DNA from: Rhizobacter sp964253025 | Lineage (GTDB): Bacteria; Pseudomonadota; Gammaproteobacteria; Burkholderiales; Burkholderiaceae_C | NCBI RefSeq assembly: GCF_964253025.1 | Contig: NZ_CAXUQC020000001.1 | Coordinates: 3,906,001 to 3,970,000, forward strand | Direction of reading: 5' to 3' | Length of the DNA stretch: 64,000 nt | Shown: positions 9,060-17,709 of the stretch, piece after piece | How positions within the stretch are numbered: the stretch's first letter is position 1 | Layout: the number at the start of each line of letters is the position of its first letter | Notes under the pieces: generated by a model | Seen by the model: the letters and a program-made list of their open reading frames with translations, nothing else | Database searches by the model: none | Told to the model about the DNA's origin: nothing | Made by a program: the position numbers and the translations under genes

Positions 9060-9071
9060 CAACCGGTTTCG
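9060..9071. promoter_or_regulatory. LacI-type operator, site 2
   Basis: CAACCGGTTTCG carries the same AACCGGTT core (9061-9068). The centres of the two sites are 22 bp apart, about two helical turns, so both would face the same side of the DNA. The pair argues that the glucosidase starts at 9140, not at the in-frame ATG at 9029, which lies upstream of both operators. Confidence 0.6.
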
Positions 9072-9139
9072 CTTCTTTTCAAGGTGACCTGTTGTTCAAC
9101 CCCGACCTCCTCACGATCGCCCCACCCTCCGCTTCGGCA

Positions 9140-10456
9140 ATGTGGTCCCGCGACTTTCTCTTCGGCGCCGCGACGGCGGCGTACCAGATCGAGGGCGCCG
9201 TCCATGCAGACGGCCGCCACCCTTCCATCTGGGATGCCTTCTGCCTGGTGCCCGGCACTGTGCACAACGGCGACAGCGGCGAAGTGGCGTGCGATCACTA
9301 CAACCGCTGGGAAACCGATCTGCAGCTGCTCGTCGACCTCGGTTTCGACGCCTATCGGTTTTCGGTGTCGTGGACCCGCGTGATGAATGTCGACGGCACG
9401 CCGAACCACCGGGGCCTCGACTTTTACAAGCGTCTCATCGAGCAGTTGGAGCGCCGCGGTCTCCAACGCTTCCTCACGCTCTACCACTGGGACCTGCCAC
9501 AGCATCTGCAGGACCGTGGCGGATGGCTCAGCCGCGACACGTCCTTTCGCTTCGCCGAGTACGCCGACTTGCTGAGCCGCGAGCTGACCGGCGGTGTGAA
9601 CGCCTGGACCACGCTGAACGAGCCCTACTGTTCCGCCTACCTGGGACATGCGACGGGCCGACACGCGCCGGGCATGAAGTGCGTGCAGTACGCCGTCGAC
9701 GCGATGCACCACCTGCTGCTCGGCCATGGCGTGGCCTCCGCCGCGATCCGTGCCAACGACAAGGCCCCGATCGGCCTCGTCAGCAATGTCAATGCGGTGG
9801 TACCGAAAAGCAACTCGGCCGCGGACGCCCACGCCGCCACGCTGGCCTATGCGCATGCGAACACCTGGGTGCTGGACCCCTTGCTGCTCGGCACGTATCC
9901 GGCCGAGCTCAAGGAGCTCTGGCCTGGCGTCGCCGCCCCCGTTCGGGCAGGCGACATGGCGGCCATCGCTACGCGCATGGACTATCTCGGCATCAACTAC
10001 TACTTTCGCGCACAGGTTCAGGCGGACGCGGCGGCCGGGTATGTCGAAGTCCCGATGGACGGCGTGGAACACACCCAAATGGGCTGGGTCGTCTACCCGG
10101 CCGGACTGCGCGACCTCCTGACTGAATTCAAGCACCGCTATCCAGGTCTGCCACCCATCTACATCACAGAGAACGGCATGGCCAGCGATGACAAGGTGGT
10201 CGATGGTCGGGTGGGGGACGAGCAGCGGCTTCGCTACCTCAACAGCCACATCGCCGCGGTGGACCAAGCCATGCGGTCCGGCGTGCAGGTCAAGGGCTAT
10301 TTCGCCTGGTCTCTGCTCGACAACTTCGAATGGTCGTACGGCTACGAAAAACGCTTCGGCGTCGTGCACGTCGACTACGCGACCCAGCGGCGCACGCCAA
10401 AGGACAGCGCACTCGCGATGAAGGCGTTCCTCGAAAGGCGCAGACGCGGCGCCTGA
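9140..10456 (+). CDS. GH1 beta-glucosidase
   Basis: 438 residues from ATG 9140, beginning MWSRDFLFGAATAAYQIEGA, the usual GH1 N-terminal block. The catalytic acid/base is in TTLNEP (Glu161) and the nucleophile in YITENG (Glu344). Sugar-binding residues show in RFSVSWTRV, LYHWDLPQHL and SLLDNFEWSYGYEKRFG. Length is normal. There is no signal peptide, so it acts in the cytosol on beta-glucosides that enter through the transporter encoded just downstream. It is the first gene of a five-gene operon behind two LacI-type operators. The exact sugar (cellobiose, gentiobiose or a plant glucoside) cannot be read from the sequence. Confidence 0.95.
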   Translation: MWSRDFLFGAATAAYQIEGAVHADGRHPSIWDAFCLVPGTVHNGDSGEVACDHYNRWETDLQLLVDLGFDAYRFSVSWTRVMNVDGTPNHRGLDFYKRLIEQLERRGLQRFLTLYHWDLPQHLQDRGGWLSRDTSFRFAEYADLLSRELTGGVNAWTTLNEPYCSAYLGHATGRHAPGMKCVQYAVDAMHHLLLGHGVASAAIRANDKAPIGLVSNVNAVVPKSNSAADAHAATLAYAHANTWVLDPLLLGTYPAELKELWPGVAAPVRAGDMAAIATRMDYLGINYYFRAQVQADAAAGYVEVPMDGVEHTQMGWVVYPAGLRDLLTEFKHRYPGLPPIYITENGMASDDKVVDGRVGDEQRLRYLNSHIAAVDQAMRSGVQVKGYFAWSLLDNFEWSYGYEKRFGVVHVDYATQRRTPKDSALAMKAFLERRRRGA

Positions 10457-10516
10457 GACTGCGTCATTGCAAATACACACCCCGGGGCCAGGCCTCACAT
10501 TGCAGGAGTTTCCGAC

Positions 10517-11749
10517 ATGAACCGTTTCACTTCGCTCGCGGCCGGCGTCTGCCTCGTTGCCCTCTCGATCGGCGCGGCGCAGGCCCAGCCCAATCGGGCA
10601 GAGGTCATCCACTGGTGGACCTCGGGCGGTGAGTCGGCCGCACTGCAGGAGCTGGCCTCGGCGTACAAGGCCGCCGGCGGAACCTGGGTCGACAACGCCA
10701 TCGCCGGCGGCGAACCGGCGCGGGCCACCGCAATCAATCGAATGGTGGGCGGCAACCCGTCCACCGCGGCCCAGTTCAACACGTCACAGCAGTTCATCGA
10801 CGTCGTCAAGGGCGGCCTGCTGAACAACGTCGATGAGGTGGCGAAGAAGAACGACTGGGACCGGATCCTGCCCACGCCGATCCTCAACTCGATCAAGGTT
10901 GACGGCCACTTTTATGCCGTTCCCGTGAACATCCACATGTCGGGCTGGTTCTTCTATTCCAAGGCGGCGTTTGCCAAGGCGGGCATCAAGGGCGAGCCGC
11001 AGAACATCGACGAGTTCTTCGCTGCCCTCGACAAGCTCAAGGCCGCCGGGATCACGCCCGTCGCGTTCGGCGGCCAGCCCTGGCAGGAAAAGCTCGTCTT
11101 CGATGCGCTACTCGCCCACGTCGGCGGTGCGGACCTTTTCCTCAAGGTGTACCAGGGGGACGCCAAGGCACTCTCGTCGCCGGCATTCAAGAACGTGGTG
11201 TCGTCATTCAAGCGGCTGAAGAACTACGTTGACCCAGGCTCGCCGAACCGCAACTGGAACGATGCCACCTCCCTGGTCATCAACGGCAAGGCCGGCCTGC
11301 AGATCATGGGCGACTGGGCCAAGGGCGAGTTCCAGGCGGCCAAGCAGACTGCCGGCAAGGAGTTCGGCTGCTTCCCCGGGTTCGGTCCGAAGTCACCGTA
11401 CATCGTCGCCGGCGATGTGTTCGTCTTTCCCAAGACGAGCGACGCGGCGCAGATCAAGGCGCAGCAGCTGTTGGCCACGACGATCACCTCCCCGACCACC
11501 CAAGTGGCCTTCAACAGCAGGAAGGGATCCATCCCGATCCGCACGGATGTCGACGCCAAGTCGATGGACATCTGCGCGCAGGCCGGCTTGCAGATCATGA
11601 AGGACAAGGCACGCCAGCTGCCCAACCCCGAGATGCTTGTGTCGCCCGACGTCGGCGGCGCACTCCAGGACGTTGTCACGACGTACTGGAACACGAGCCA
11701 GTCGGCGGACGAGGCAATTAAGGCTTTCAGTGCGGCGGTCAAGGGGTGA
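10517..11749 (+). CDS. Sugar ABC transporter substrate-binding protein (CUT1)
   Basis: 410 residues with a Sec signal peptide (MNRFTSLAAGVCLVALSIGA, cleavage near AQAQ). AGGAG lies eight bases before the ATG. The mature part starts VIHWWTSGGESAALQELASA, a style typical of the glucose/mannose-type binding proteins (GtsA-like), with ATAINRMVGGNPSTAAQFNT and later QPWQEKLVFDALL. It binds the sugar in the periplasm and hands it to the two permeases that follow. It overlaps the first permease by GTGA. With a beta-glucosidase in the same operon, the ligand may be a beta-glucoside rather than free glucose. Confidence 0.94.
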   Translation: MNRFTSLAAGVCLVALSIGAAQAQPNRAEVIHWWTSGGESAALQELASAYKAAGGTWVDNAIAGGEPARATAINRMVGGNPSTAAQFNTSQQFIDVVKGGLLNNVDEVAKKNDWDRILPTPILNSIKVDGHFYAVPVNIHMSGWFFYSKAAFAKAGIKGEPQNIDEFFAALDKLKAAGITPVAFGGQPWQEKLVFDALLAHVGGADLFLKVYQGDAKALSSPAFKNVVSSFKRLKNYVDPGSPNRNWNDATSLVINGKAGLQIMGDWAKGEFQAAKQTAGKEFGCFPGFGPKSPYIVAGDVFVFPKTSDAAQIKAQQLLATTITSPTTQVAFNSRKGSIPIRTDVDAKSMDICAQAGLQIMKDKARQLPNPEMLVSPDVGGALQDVVTTYWNTSQSADEAIKAFSAAVKG

Positions 11750-12651
11750 ACTCCGCCGCCTGCCTCGGCGGCCTGTGGCGGCGTCACGGCATGGTCTACG
11801 CCGCGATGCTGCCGATGGTCGTCACCGTGCTCTTCGCCTACGTCGGCACCGTGCTTTGGTCGGTACGGGTGTCGGTGAGCAGCTCGCGCACGCTGCCGTC
11901 GAACGACTTCGTCGGCATGAGCCAGTACCTGCGGCTTTTCGCCTCGGACCGATGGCTGTTGTCCCTGGAGAACGTGGCCCTCTTCGGCCTGGCGTTCATC
12001 GTTGCCTGCCTCGTCCTCGGATTCCTGCTGGCGGTTTTCATTGATCAGAAGGTGGCGGGTGAGGGCGTGCTGCGCACCATCTTCCTCTACCCGTACGCGA
12101 TGTCGTTCGTCGCCACCGGTCTCATCTGGCAATGGCTGCTCAACCCCGAGCTGGGCATCCAGTCCACCGTGCGCAGCCTGGGCTTCGAGAGTTTCACCTT
12201 CGACTGGATTGCCACGCAGGACAAGGTGATCTACGCGATCGCGCTCGCCGCCGTGTGGCAGGCCTCCGGTCTGGTCATGGCGCTGTTGCTGGCCGGCCTG
12301 CGCGGCATCGACGACAGCCTGTGGAAGGCCGCCCGCATCGACGGCATCCCCACGTGGCGCGTGTACCTGAGCATCGTGCTGCCCCAACTGGGCCCGTCGA
12401 TCGGCACCGCCGTGGTGTTGCTGTCGGTGAGCGTCATCAAGGTCTACGACGTCGTGATCGCCATGACCCAGGGCGGCCCAGGTCTTGCGAGCGAAGTGCC
12501 CGGCAAATTCATCATGGACCACCTGTTCGGTCGTTCGAACATCGGCCTCGCCTCGGCCGCCTCCACCGTGCTGCTCCTGACCGTCCTCGCCCTGCTGGCG
12601 CCGTGGATGTACGCCCGCTCGCGCGCCGCCCGCCAAGGAGGCCACCGATGA
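11746..12651 (+). CDS. Sugar ABC transporter permease 1 (MalF/UgpA type)
   Basis: 301 residues from GTG 11746, overlapping the binding-protein stop. Six membrane segments are visible. The cytoplasmic EAA loop is in LWKAARIDGIPTWRVYLSIV followed by LPQL. The alternate ATG codons further in would cut the first membrane segment. It pairs with the next permease to form the channel and overlaps its start by ATGA. Confidence 0.94.
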   Translation: MNSAACLGGLWRRHGMVYAAMLPMVVTVLFAYVGTVLWSVRVSVSSSRTLPSNDFVGMSQYLRLFASDRWLLSLENVALFGLAFIVACLVLGFLLAVFIDQKVAGEGVLRTIFLYPYAMSFVATGLIWQWLLNPELGIQSTVRSLGFESFTFDWIATQDKVIYAIALAAVWQASGLVMALLLAGLRGIDDSLWKAARIDGIPTWRVYLSIVLPQLGPSIGTAVVLLSVSVIKVYDVVIAMTQGGPGLASEVPGKFIMDHLFGRSNIGLASAASTVLLLTVLALLAPWMYARSRAARQGGHR

Positions 12652-13583
12652 GCGCCACAACACCTTCCGGCCTGCACGAACGCACGATGAACCCATCCGC
12701 CGTCACGCGCCCGGCCGCGCGCCCCCGACGCACCGTGTGGACGCCTGCCCGCCTTGGCATCTATGCATTCCTCCTCTCGGCCGCAGCCTTTTTCCTGTTT
12801 CCGCTGTACGTGATGCTCATCACTTCGGTCAAGCCCATGGAGGAAATCCGTCTGGGCAACCTCTTCTCGCTGCCGATCCGCATCACTCTGGAGCCCTGGG
12901 CGGTGGCCTGGTCATCCGCCTGCACCGGGTTGCAATGCAACGGCATCCGCGGCGGCTTCCTCAATTCACTCGCCATCGTCGTGCCAAGCACGGTGCTCTC
13001 GATCTTCGTGGGGGCACTCAACGGGTATGCGCTGTCATTCTGGAAGCCTCGTGGCGGGACCGTGTTGTTCGCCGTGCTGCTGATCGGTGCGTTCGTGCCG
13101 TACCAGGTCATCATGTTTCCGCTCGTGCGCGCGTTTGCCAGCATGTCGCTCTTCGGCACGCTGCCAGGCATCGTGCTGATCCACACCATCTTCGGCATGC
13201 CGGTGATGACGCTGCTCTTTCGCAACTACTACGCCTCGATCCCCAACGAACTCTTCAAGGCGGCCCGCATCGATGGCGGGGGGTTCTGGCGGATCTTCCT
13301 GCAGCTGATGCTGCCGATGTCCCTGCCCATCCTCGTCGTGGCCGTCATCATGCAGGTGACCGGCATCTGGAACGACTTCATCCTCGGTCTGGTCTTCGCC
13401 GGCAGCGAGAACCTGCCCATGACGGTGCAACTCAACAACGTCATCAACACGACCACGGGCGAGCGCCTCTACAACGTCAACATGGCAGCCACGGTGCTCA
13501 CCTCGCTCGTGCCGCTGCTCATCTACCTCGTTTCGGGCCGATGGTTCGTGCGAGGCATTGCGGCCGGTGCCGTGAAAGGTTGA
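12648..13583 (+). CDS. Sugar ABC transporter permease 2 (MalG/UgpE type)
   Basis: 311 residues from ATG 12648, with AAGGAG at 12635-12640 and overlap with the preceding stop. A basic N-terminal tail of about 35 residues precedes six membrane segments. The EAA loop reads LFKAARIDGGGFWRIFLQLM. The periplasmic CTGLQCNGIRGGF contains two cysteines between the first segments, as in glucose-type permeases of this family. Confidence 0.94.
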   Translation: MSATTPSGLHERTMNPSAVTRPAARPRRTVWTPARLGIYAFLLSAAAFFLFPLYVMLITSVKPMEEIRLGNLFSLPIRITLEPWAVAWSSACTGLQCNGIRGGFLNSLAIVVPSTVLSIFVGALNGYALSFWKPRGGTVLFAVLLIGAFVPYQVIMFPLVRAFASMSLFGTLPGIVLIHTIFGMPVMTLLFRNYYASIPNELFKAARIDGGGFWRIFLQLMLPMSLPILVVAVIMQVTGIWNDFILGLVFAGSENLPMTVQLNNVINTTTGERLYNVNMAATVLTSLVPLLIYLVSGRWFVRGIAAGAVKG

Positions 13584-13588
13584 ACCCG

Positions 13589-14671
13589 ATGTCCCGAGTT
13601 TCCGTACAAGCACTGCAAGTCAAGATGGGCTCGGTGCCCATCCTTGAGAATCTCGACCTGGACGTCCGCGAGGGCGAGTTCCTCGTGCTGCTCGGGCCAT
13701 CGGGCTGCGGCAAGTCCACGCTGCTGCACTCCATTGCCGGTCTCCTGGAAGCGGACAGCGGCCGCATCGACATCGGGGGGCAGGACGTCACGTGGGCAGA
13801 CCCGAAGGACCGCTCCATCGGCATGGTGTTCCAGAGCTACGCGCTCTATCCCACCATGAACGTTGAGCGCAACATGTCGTTCGGCTTGCGCATCAACGGC
13901 GTGCCCAAGCGAGAGATCGCGCAACGCGTGGGGCGAGCTGCCGCCATGCTGCACCTCAGCGAGCTTCTGGACCGCAAGCCGTCGCAGCTCTCCGGGGGAC
14001 AGCGTCAACGGGTGGCGATCGGGCGAGCACTCGTCCGCGAAGCCAAGGTGTTCCTGTTCGACGAGCCGCTGTCGAACCTCGATGCCAAGTTGAGGGCGGA
14101 GCTGCGGCGGGAACTGAAGCAGCTGCACCAGGAGATCGGCTCGACGATGATCTACGTCACCCATGACCAGGTCGAGGCCATGACACTGGCTCATCGAGTC
14201 GCAGTGATGCGGGGCGGCAAGATCCAGCAAATCGACACGCCATCAGCGGTCTACTCGCGTCCGGCCAACATGTTCGTGGCCGGGTTCCTGGGCTCGCCGA
14301 GCATGAACTTCATCGAAGGGGAGCTGCGGGTGGACGCTTCTGGTGCGGCGTTCTTTGAACGACTTCCGCTGCTGGTCCCCATGGAGGGCTGCGGGTTCAG
14401 CGTCCCTCGCGCAAATGGGCGCGACGTGGTGCTTGGCATCCGGCCGGAGCACATCACGCTCGACGCTGGCGTCGGGGCCAGCGGGCAAGGCCAGGTCACG
14501 CTCGTCGAACCGATGGGCTCGCATGTCGTGGTCTGGGTTTCGCTGCAAGGGCGGGATGTGTCCGTGACGATGCCGGTCGGTGAGGAGCCCATGGTGGGCC
14601 AGCGCGTGGGACTGCGCATTGACGCCAGCCGAGCCTCCCTCTTCGACGCGGAGACGCAGCAGCGCCTCTGA
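13589..14671 (+). CDS. Sugar ABC transporter ATP-binding protein (UgpC/MsmK type)
   Basis: 360 residues. Walker A is GPSGCGKST, the Q-loop is MVFQSYALYP, the signature is LSGGQRQRVAIGRAL, Walker B is VFLFDEPLSNLD, and the switch His is in YVTHDQVEAMTLAHR. The C-terminal part after residue 240 is the OB-fold regulatory domain of MalK-like proteins, with GIRPEHITL. It powers the two permeases and is the last gene of the operon. A weak hairpin (14683-14697) follows the stop. Confidence 0.95.
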   Translation: MSRVSVQALQVKMGSVPILENLDLDVREGEFLVLLGPSGCGKSTLLHSIAGLLEADSGRIDIGGQDVTWADPKDRSIGMVFQSYALYPTMNVERNMSFGLRINGVPKREIAQRVGRAAAMLHLSELLDRKPSQLSGGQRQRVAIGRALVREAKVFLFDEPLSNLDAKLRAELRRELKQLHQEIGSTMIYVTHDQVEAMTLAHRVAVMRGGKIQQIDTPSAVYSRPANMFVAGFLGSPSMNFIEGELRVDASGAAFFERLPLLVPMEGCGFSVPRANGRDVVLGIRPEHITLDAGVGASGQGQVTLVEPMGSHVVVWVSLQGRDVSVTMPVGEEPMVGQRVGLRIDASRASLFDAETQQRL

Positions 14672-15058
14672 GCCGTAAAGCGCGCGGCGCCGCCGCGTTG
14701 CTCGCCACGGTTGCGTCCGAACAATGCCCGAGCAGGCTTGCGGCCTGCGACGCGCTCCGGCAGGGCCCGTATCCAACGGCTCCGACAGCGTCACAACAGG
14801 CCCCGCTTGTAACGAGCGTTTCTCGATGTTGATCGGCCCGCCGCTGAAGTCGAAGCCGATATCCTGCGAGCCGCTTGACCTTGAACAAGGCGTGCCGACG
14901 CATCATCCACAACCCAGGCACCTCGCTTATCCTCGATGCAGCTGAGCGGGACCCGGCAAGCTGCTTACAGGCGGTAGCGAGAACGAGGGGTAATCCGCTG
15001 CGGCATGGCAGGGGATCGTGAGCTAATTCGCGATCGACCATCACGGCCCACCGCGAAC
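14672..15058. other. Intergenic region, no gene seen
   Basis: About 390 bp. A short hairpin CGCGGC/GCCGCG (14683-14697) lies just after the ABC operon and may help end it. Reverse-strand frames here have no recognisable content. The protease promoter should be at the right end. Confidence 0.35.
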
Positions 15059-17245
15059 ATGACCTACGACCCGACCCGGAACGCGCAGCTTCCGCTACCG
15101 TTGCCACCGCTCACCCCAACCTCCCGCATCCAGCGCCTCCGACTGGTGGGCGCCCTGAGCGCCATGGTCGCGCTGACCGCCTGCGGCGGAGGTGACGGCA
15201 ACAGTGAGCAGGCCGTGGTCGATCCGAAGGCCCAGGCTCCCGTGGACGACCCCATCCAGGTGGAAGCGGCCGACACCTGGACCCGCATCGCCTATCAGGG
15301 CCAATCCTTCACGACCAGCGGCCCGCAGTCGGTCCGTTACGGTGCCTCGGGCCGATGGGTGGTCCGGACTGTGAACGGCGCCGGCCAGTGCACGTCGGCT
15401 TTCTTCGGTCGCAACCCCGCGCCGTGGTCGATGAAGGCCTGCTACGTCTTGACGACGACCTCACCCCCGCCGGCGCCGACGCCTCCTCCGCCGCCGCCGC
15501 CACCCGCACCGGCGCCGGGCCCCGCCCCCGCTCCGGCGCCAACCCCCGCGCCCGCTCCGACGCCGGCGCCCGCGCCAGCCCCTGCGCCGACGCCGGCACC
15601 GGCTCCCGCACCGACGCCCGCACCCGCCCCGGCCCCCGCATCGGCAGCCCGCGTCGCGCGCATCGACCTCGCCCAATCGTTCGTCTTCCCGAGCGACGAC
15701 CGCGAGCTCGTCCTGGTGTCGAACAAGAACGTCATGGTTCGCGTGCATGCCACGACGACGCAGCCGCAACAGCCCAAGCCCACGGGCGTGTTGCGTGTGG
15801 AAAGCGCCACCGGCCAACTGCTCCGCCAGATCGAGCTGACGGCCCCCGCGGGCACCTTGCCGAGCGCGATGCCCGAGGTGCCGACGGCCACCAATGCCTA
15901 CACCGCCCTCGTGCCGGCGAGCGCCGTCCAGGCGGGCATCCGCATGACGGTGAGCCTGGCCAACGGGCAGGCGCCGACCACCATCACGCCGCGCGTCGGT
16001 GGTGGCACGGCACTGACCCTCGTCGCCGTGCCGGTGCAGCTGGGCGGCACCACCGGCCAGGTCGCTACCGGTGTCGACCGCTATGTGCAGGCCCGCGTGC
16101 CGGCGGCCAGCGTCGCGGTGCGCGTGCGCGCGCCGTACGTGTCGACGGCCATCACCAGCCTGCCGACCACCGAGTCGGCGTGGAGCACGGCCTTCAACAA
16201 GGTGCTGTCCGAGCTGGCCAGCCTCCGGCTGATGGAGCAGGCCTCGCGCCAGACCTACTACTACGGCTTCATGCCCAAGCGCACCTATGGCCTGGCCGGC
16301 CTGGGCTACATGCCGGGCAACGCCGCGCTCGGCTTCGACCTGCCGAACAACTCGCTCGGCGTGCTGCAGACGCTCACGCACGAACTGGGGCACAACCTCA
16401 GCCTGCCGCACGCGCCCTGCGGCGGGCCGGCCGGCACCGACCCGTCCTACCCCTACCCCAACGGCCGCCTGGGTACGACGGGCCGCTTCATCTGGGGGTA
16501 CAACCTGGAGACCGGCGGCTTCGTCGATCCCCGCCCCACGGACCGCTACGACATGATGAGCTACTGCAGTGGTGACACTTTCTCCGACTACAACTACCGG
16601 CGCATGCAGGTCCACCTCACGCCGGCGGACCGCACGACTGCCCAGGCCGTGGTGAGCCCGGTCGCGACCGGCCCGCAGGAGCTGCTGCTGGTCAGCGGGC
16701 GAATCGAGGCCGGCCGGGCCCAGCTGTCGCCGATGAAGTCGCTGGTGGGCGAGGCCGAACTGCCGCAGCCCGGACCCTACGTCCTGCGCATCACCTCGGC
16801 GAGCGGCGTGGTGGACTACCCGTTCGCGACGCAGGAGCTCGATCACGAGTCCGATGCGTCGCACTTCGCCTTCACCCTGCCGCACCCGGGCGCCATCTAC
16901 AGCGTCACTATCCTGCGTGACGGGCAGGAGATCATGCCGGCGCAATCGAACGCCACCAGCCGTGCGCTCGCCAAGCCGTCCTCCCAAGGCGCGACCGGCG
17001 TCAGCGCTCTGCCCACCCCGAGCGTGGAGGCGCTGGAGCAGAACGGCAGCCTGCGCGTGACCTGGGACCACGCCCGCTATCCGTACCTCAGCGTCACGCA
17101 TGTGGGCACCGGTCGCGCCACGCTCGCGCAAGACCTGCAGGGCGGCAGCGTCTCGGTGCCGGTGGGCGGCCTGCCCGCGGGCGGGCGGTTCGAGTTCAGC
17201 CTGTCGGACGGCCTGAACACGGTGCGCGTGACGCGCGCCCGATGA
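15059..17245 (+). CDS. Lipoprotein zinc metalloprotease, metzincin type
   Basis: 728 residues from ATG 15059 (an in-frame ATG at 15005 would add 18). The lipobox LTAC is followed by GGGDG, preceded by a basic stretch and a short hydrophobic run, so a lipidated surface or periplasmic protein is likely. Residues 136-194 are an almost pure Pro/Ala/Thr linker. The catalytic site is HELGHNLSLPH (His441, Glu442, His445, His451), the HEXXHxxxxxH zinc motif, and YDMMSYC supplies a Met-turn. The C-terminal 200 residues look like beta-sandwich domains. It resembles M66 or related secreted proteases, but I cannot fix the family. It stands alone. Confidence 0.85.
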   Translation: MTYDPTRNAQLPLPLPPLTPTSRIQRLRLVGALSAMVALTACGGGDGNSEQAVVDPKAQAPVDDPIQVEAADTWTRIAYQGQSFTTSGPQSVRYGASGRWVVRTVNGAGQCTSAFFGRNPAPWSMKACYVLTTTSPPPAPTPPPPPPPPAPAPGPAPAPAPTPAPAPTPAPAPAPAPTPAPAPAPTPAPAPAPASAARVARIDLAQSFVFPSDDRELVLVSNKNVMVRVHATTTQPQQPKPTGVLRVESATGQLLRQIELTAPAGTLPSAMPEVPTATNAYTALVPASAVQAGIRMTVSLANGQAPTTITPRVGGGTALTLVAVPVQLGGTTGQVATGVDRYVQARVPAASVAVRVRAPYVSTAITSLPTTESAWSTAFNKVLSELASLRLMEQASRQTYYYGFMPKRTYGLAGLGYMPGNAALGFDLPNNSLGVLQTLTHELGHNLSLPHAPCGGPAGTDPSYPYPNGRLGTTGRFIWGYNLETGGFVDPRPTDRYDMMSYCSGDTFSDYNYRRMQVHLTPADRTTAQAVVSPVATGPQELLLVSGRIEAGRAQLSPMKSLVGEAELPQPGPYVLRITSASGVVDYPFATQELDHESDASHFAFTLPHPGAIYSVTILRDGQEIMPAQSNATSRALAKPSSQGATGVSALPTPSVEALEQNGSLRVTWDHARYPYLSVTHVGTGRATLAQDLQGGSVSVPVGGLPAGGRFEFSLSDGLNTVRVTRAR
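15464..15640 (+). repeat. Pro/Ala-coding low-complexity repeat inside the protease gene
   Basis: This stretch encodes residues 136-194, built from P-A-P-A and P-T-P-A units with a run of eight prolines. The DNA is an imperfect GC-rich repeat. It acts as a rigid spacer between the N-terminal domain and the catalytic domain, and may vary in length between strains. Confidence 0.85.
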
Positions 17246-17254
17246 GTACAGGCC

Positions 17255-17273
17255 GGGCCGCCTAGGGCGGCCC
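17255..17273. terminator. Terminator hairpin after the metalloprotease
   Basis: GGGCCGCC and GGCGGCCC form a perfect 8-bp stem with a TAG loop, ten bases after the protease stop. A much longer hairpin follows four bases later. Confidence 0.6.
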
Positions 17274-17277
17274 AAGA

Positions 17278-17333
17278 ATCGGAGGCCCGTCGATGAAGCG
17301 CTTCACTGCTTCATCGACGAATCGGCCTCCGAT
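17278..17333. repeat. Long inverted repeat (22-bp stem)
   Basis: The outer arms ATCGGAGGCC (17278-17287) and GGCCTCCGAT (17324-17333) pair perfectly. The inner arms CGTCGATGAAGC (17288-17299) and GCTTCATCGACG (17308-17319) pair perfectly around the loop GCTTCACT. The only break is a four-base bulge (AATC). No T run follows, so it is more than a simple intrinsic terminator; it could be a repeat element or an RNA stabiliser. Confidence 0.7.
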
Positions 17334-17709
17334 GATCGGCCTGCGGGCGCGCTGCAACCCTGCTTCCGTGGTCACTCCGGGTTGCGCTACAGGGCGCCCG
17401 CGGGCGGCCAGAAGAGCGGGCGAACCCGGCGGTCTTGAACACCGATGGACAAGCCAGAGCGGAGCGCCCTGATTTCCACACTCGGCGGGCCCGTGAACCG
17501 GCCGCGCAGGGCACGATAGGCCCGTAGCATGCGGTCGAGCGGCTGCAGCGGCCGTCGCCAATGTCTGCCCATCCAGAGGATGCGCCCGGCTCGACGACCG
17601 GAAACCGCAGAAGGGCTGCCCAGTGCCGCAGCCAGCGGCTGGCGCCCCGCTGCCGGCCTGCAACGTGCGGGTGCGAGGGTCAATCGGTGTGGCCCCGACG
17701 CAGGCCGAG
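17334..17709. other. Intergenic region, no secure gene
   Basis: About 375 bp between the hairpins and the cyclophilin-like gene. A 98-codon reverse frame (17387-17683) contains RILWMGRHWRRPLQPLDRML and could be a small or decayed gene. I see no family motif or clear ribosome site and do not call it. Confidence 0.35.

Noticed and set aside
9029..9139. Earlier ATG start for the beta-glucosidase
   Set aside because: It would place both operator-like sites inside the coding region and add residues not found in GH1 proteins.
15464..15640. Pro/Ala-coding stretch as a tandem DNA repeat or CRISPR-like array
   Set aside because: Irregular units in frame with a protein linker explain it fully.
17387..17683. 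98-codon reverse frame with RILWMGRHWRRPL
   Set aside because: Some protein-like character but no ribosome site, no recognised family and no neighbour support.
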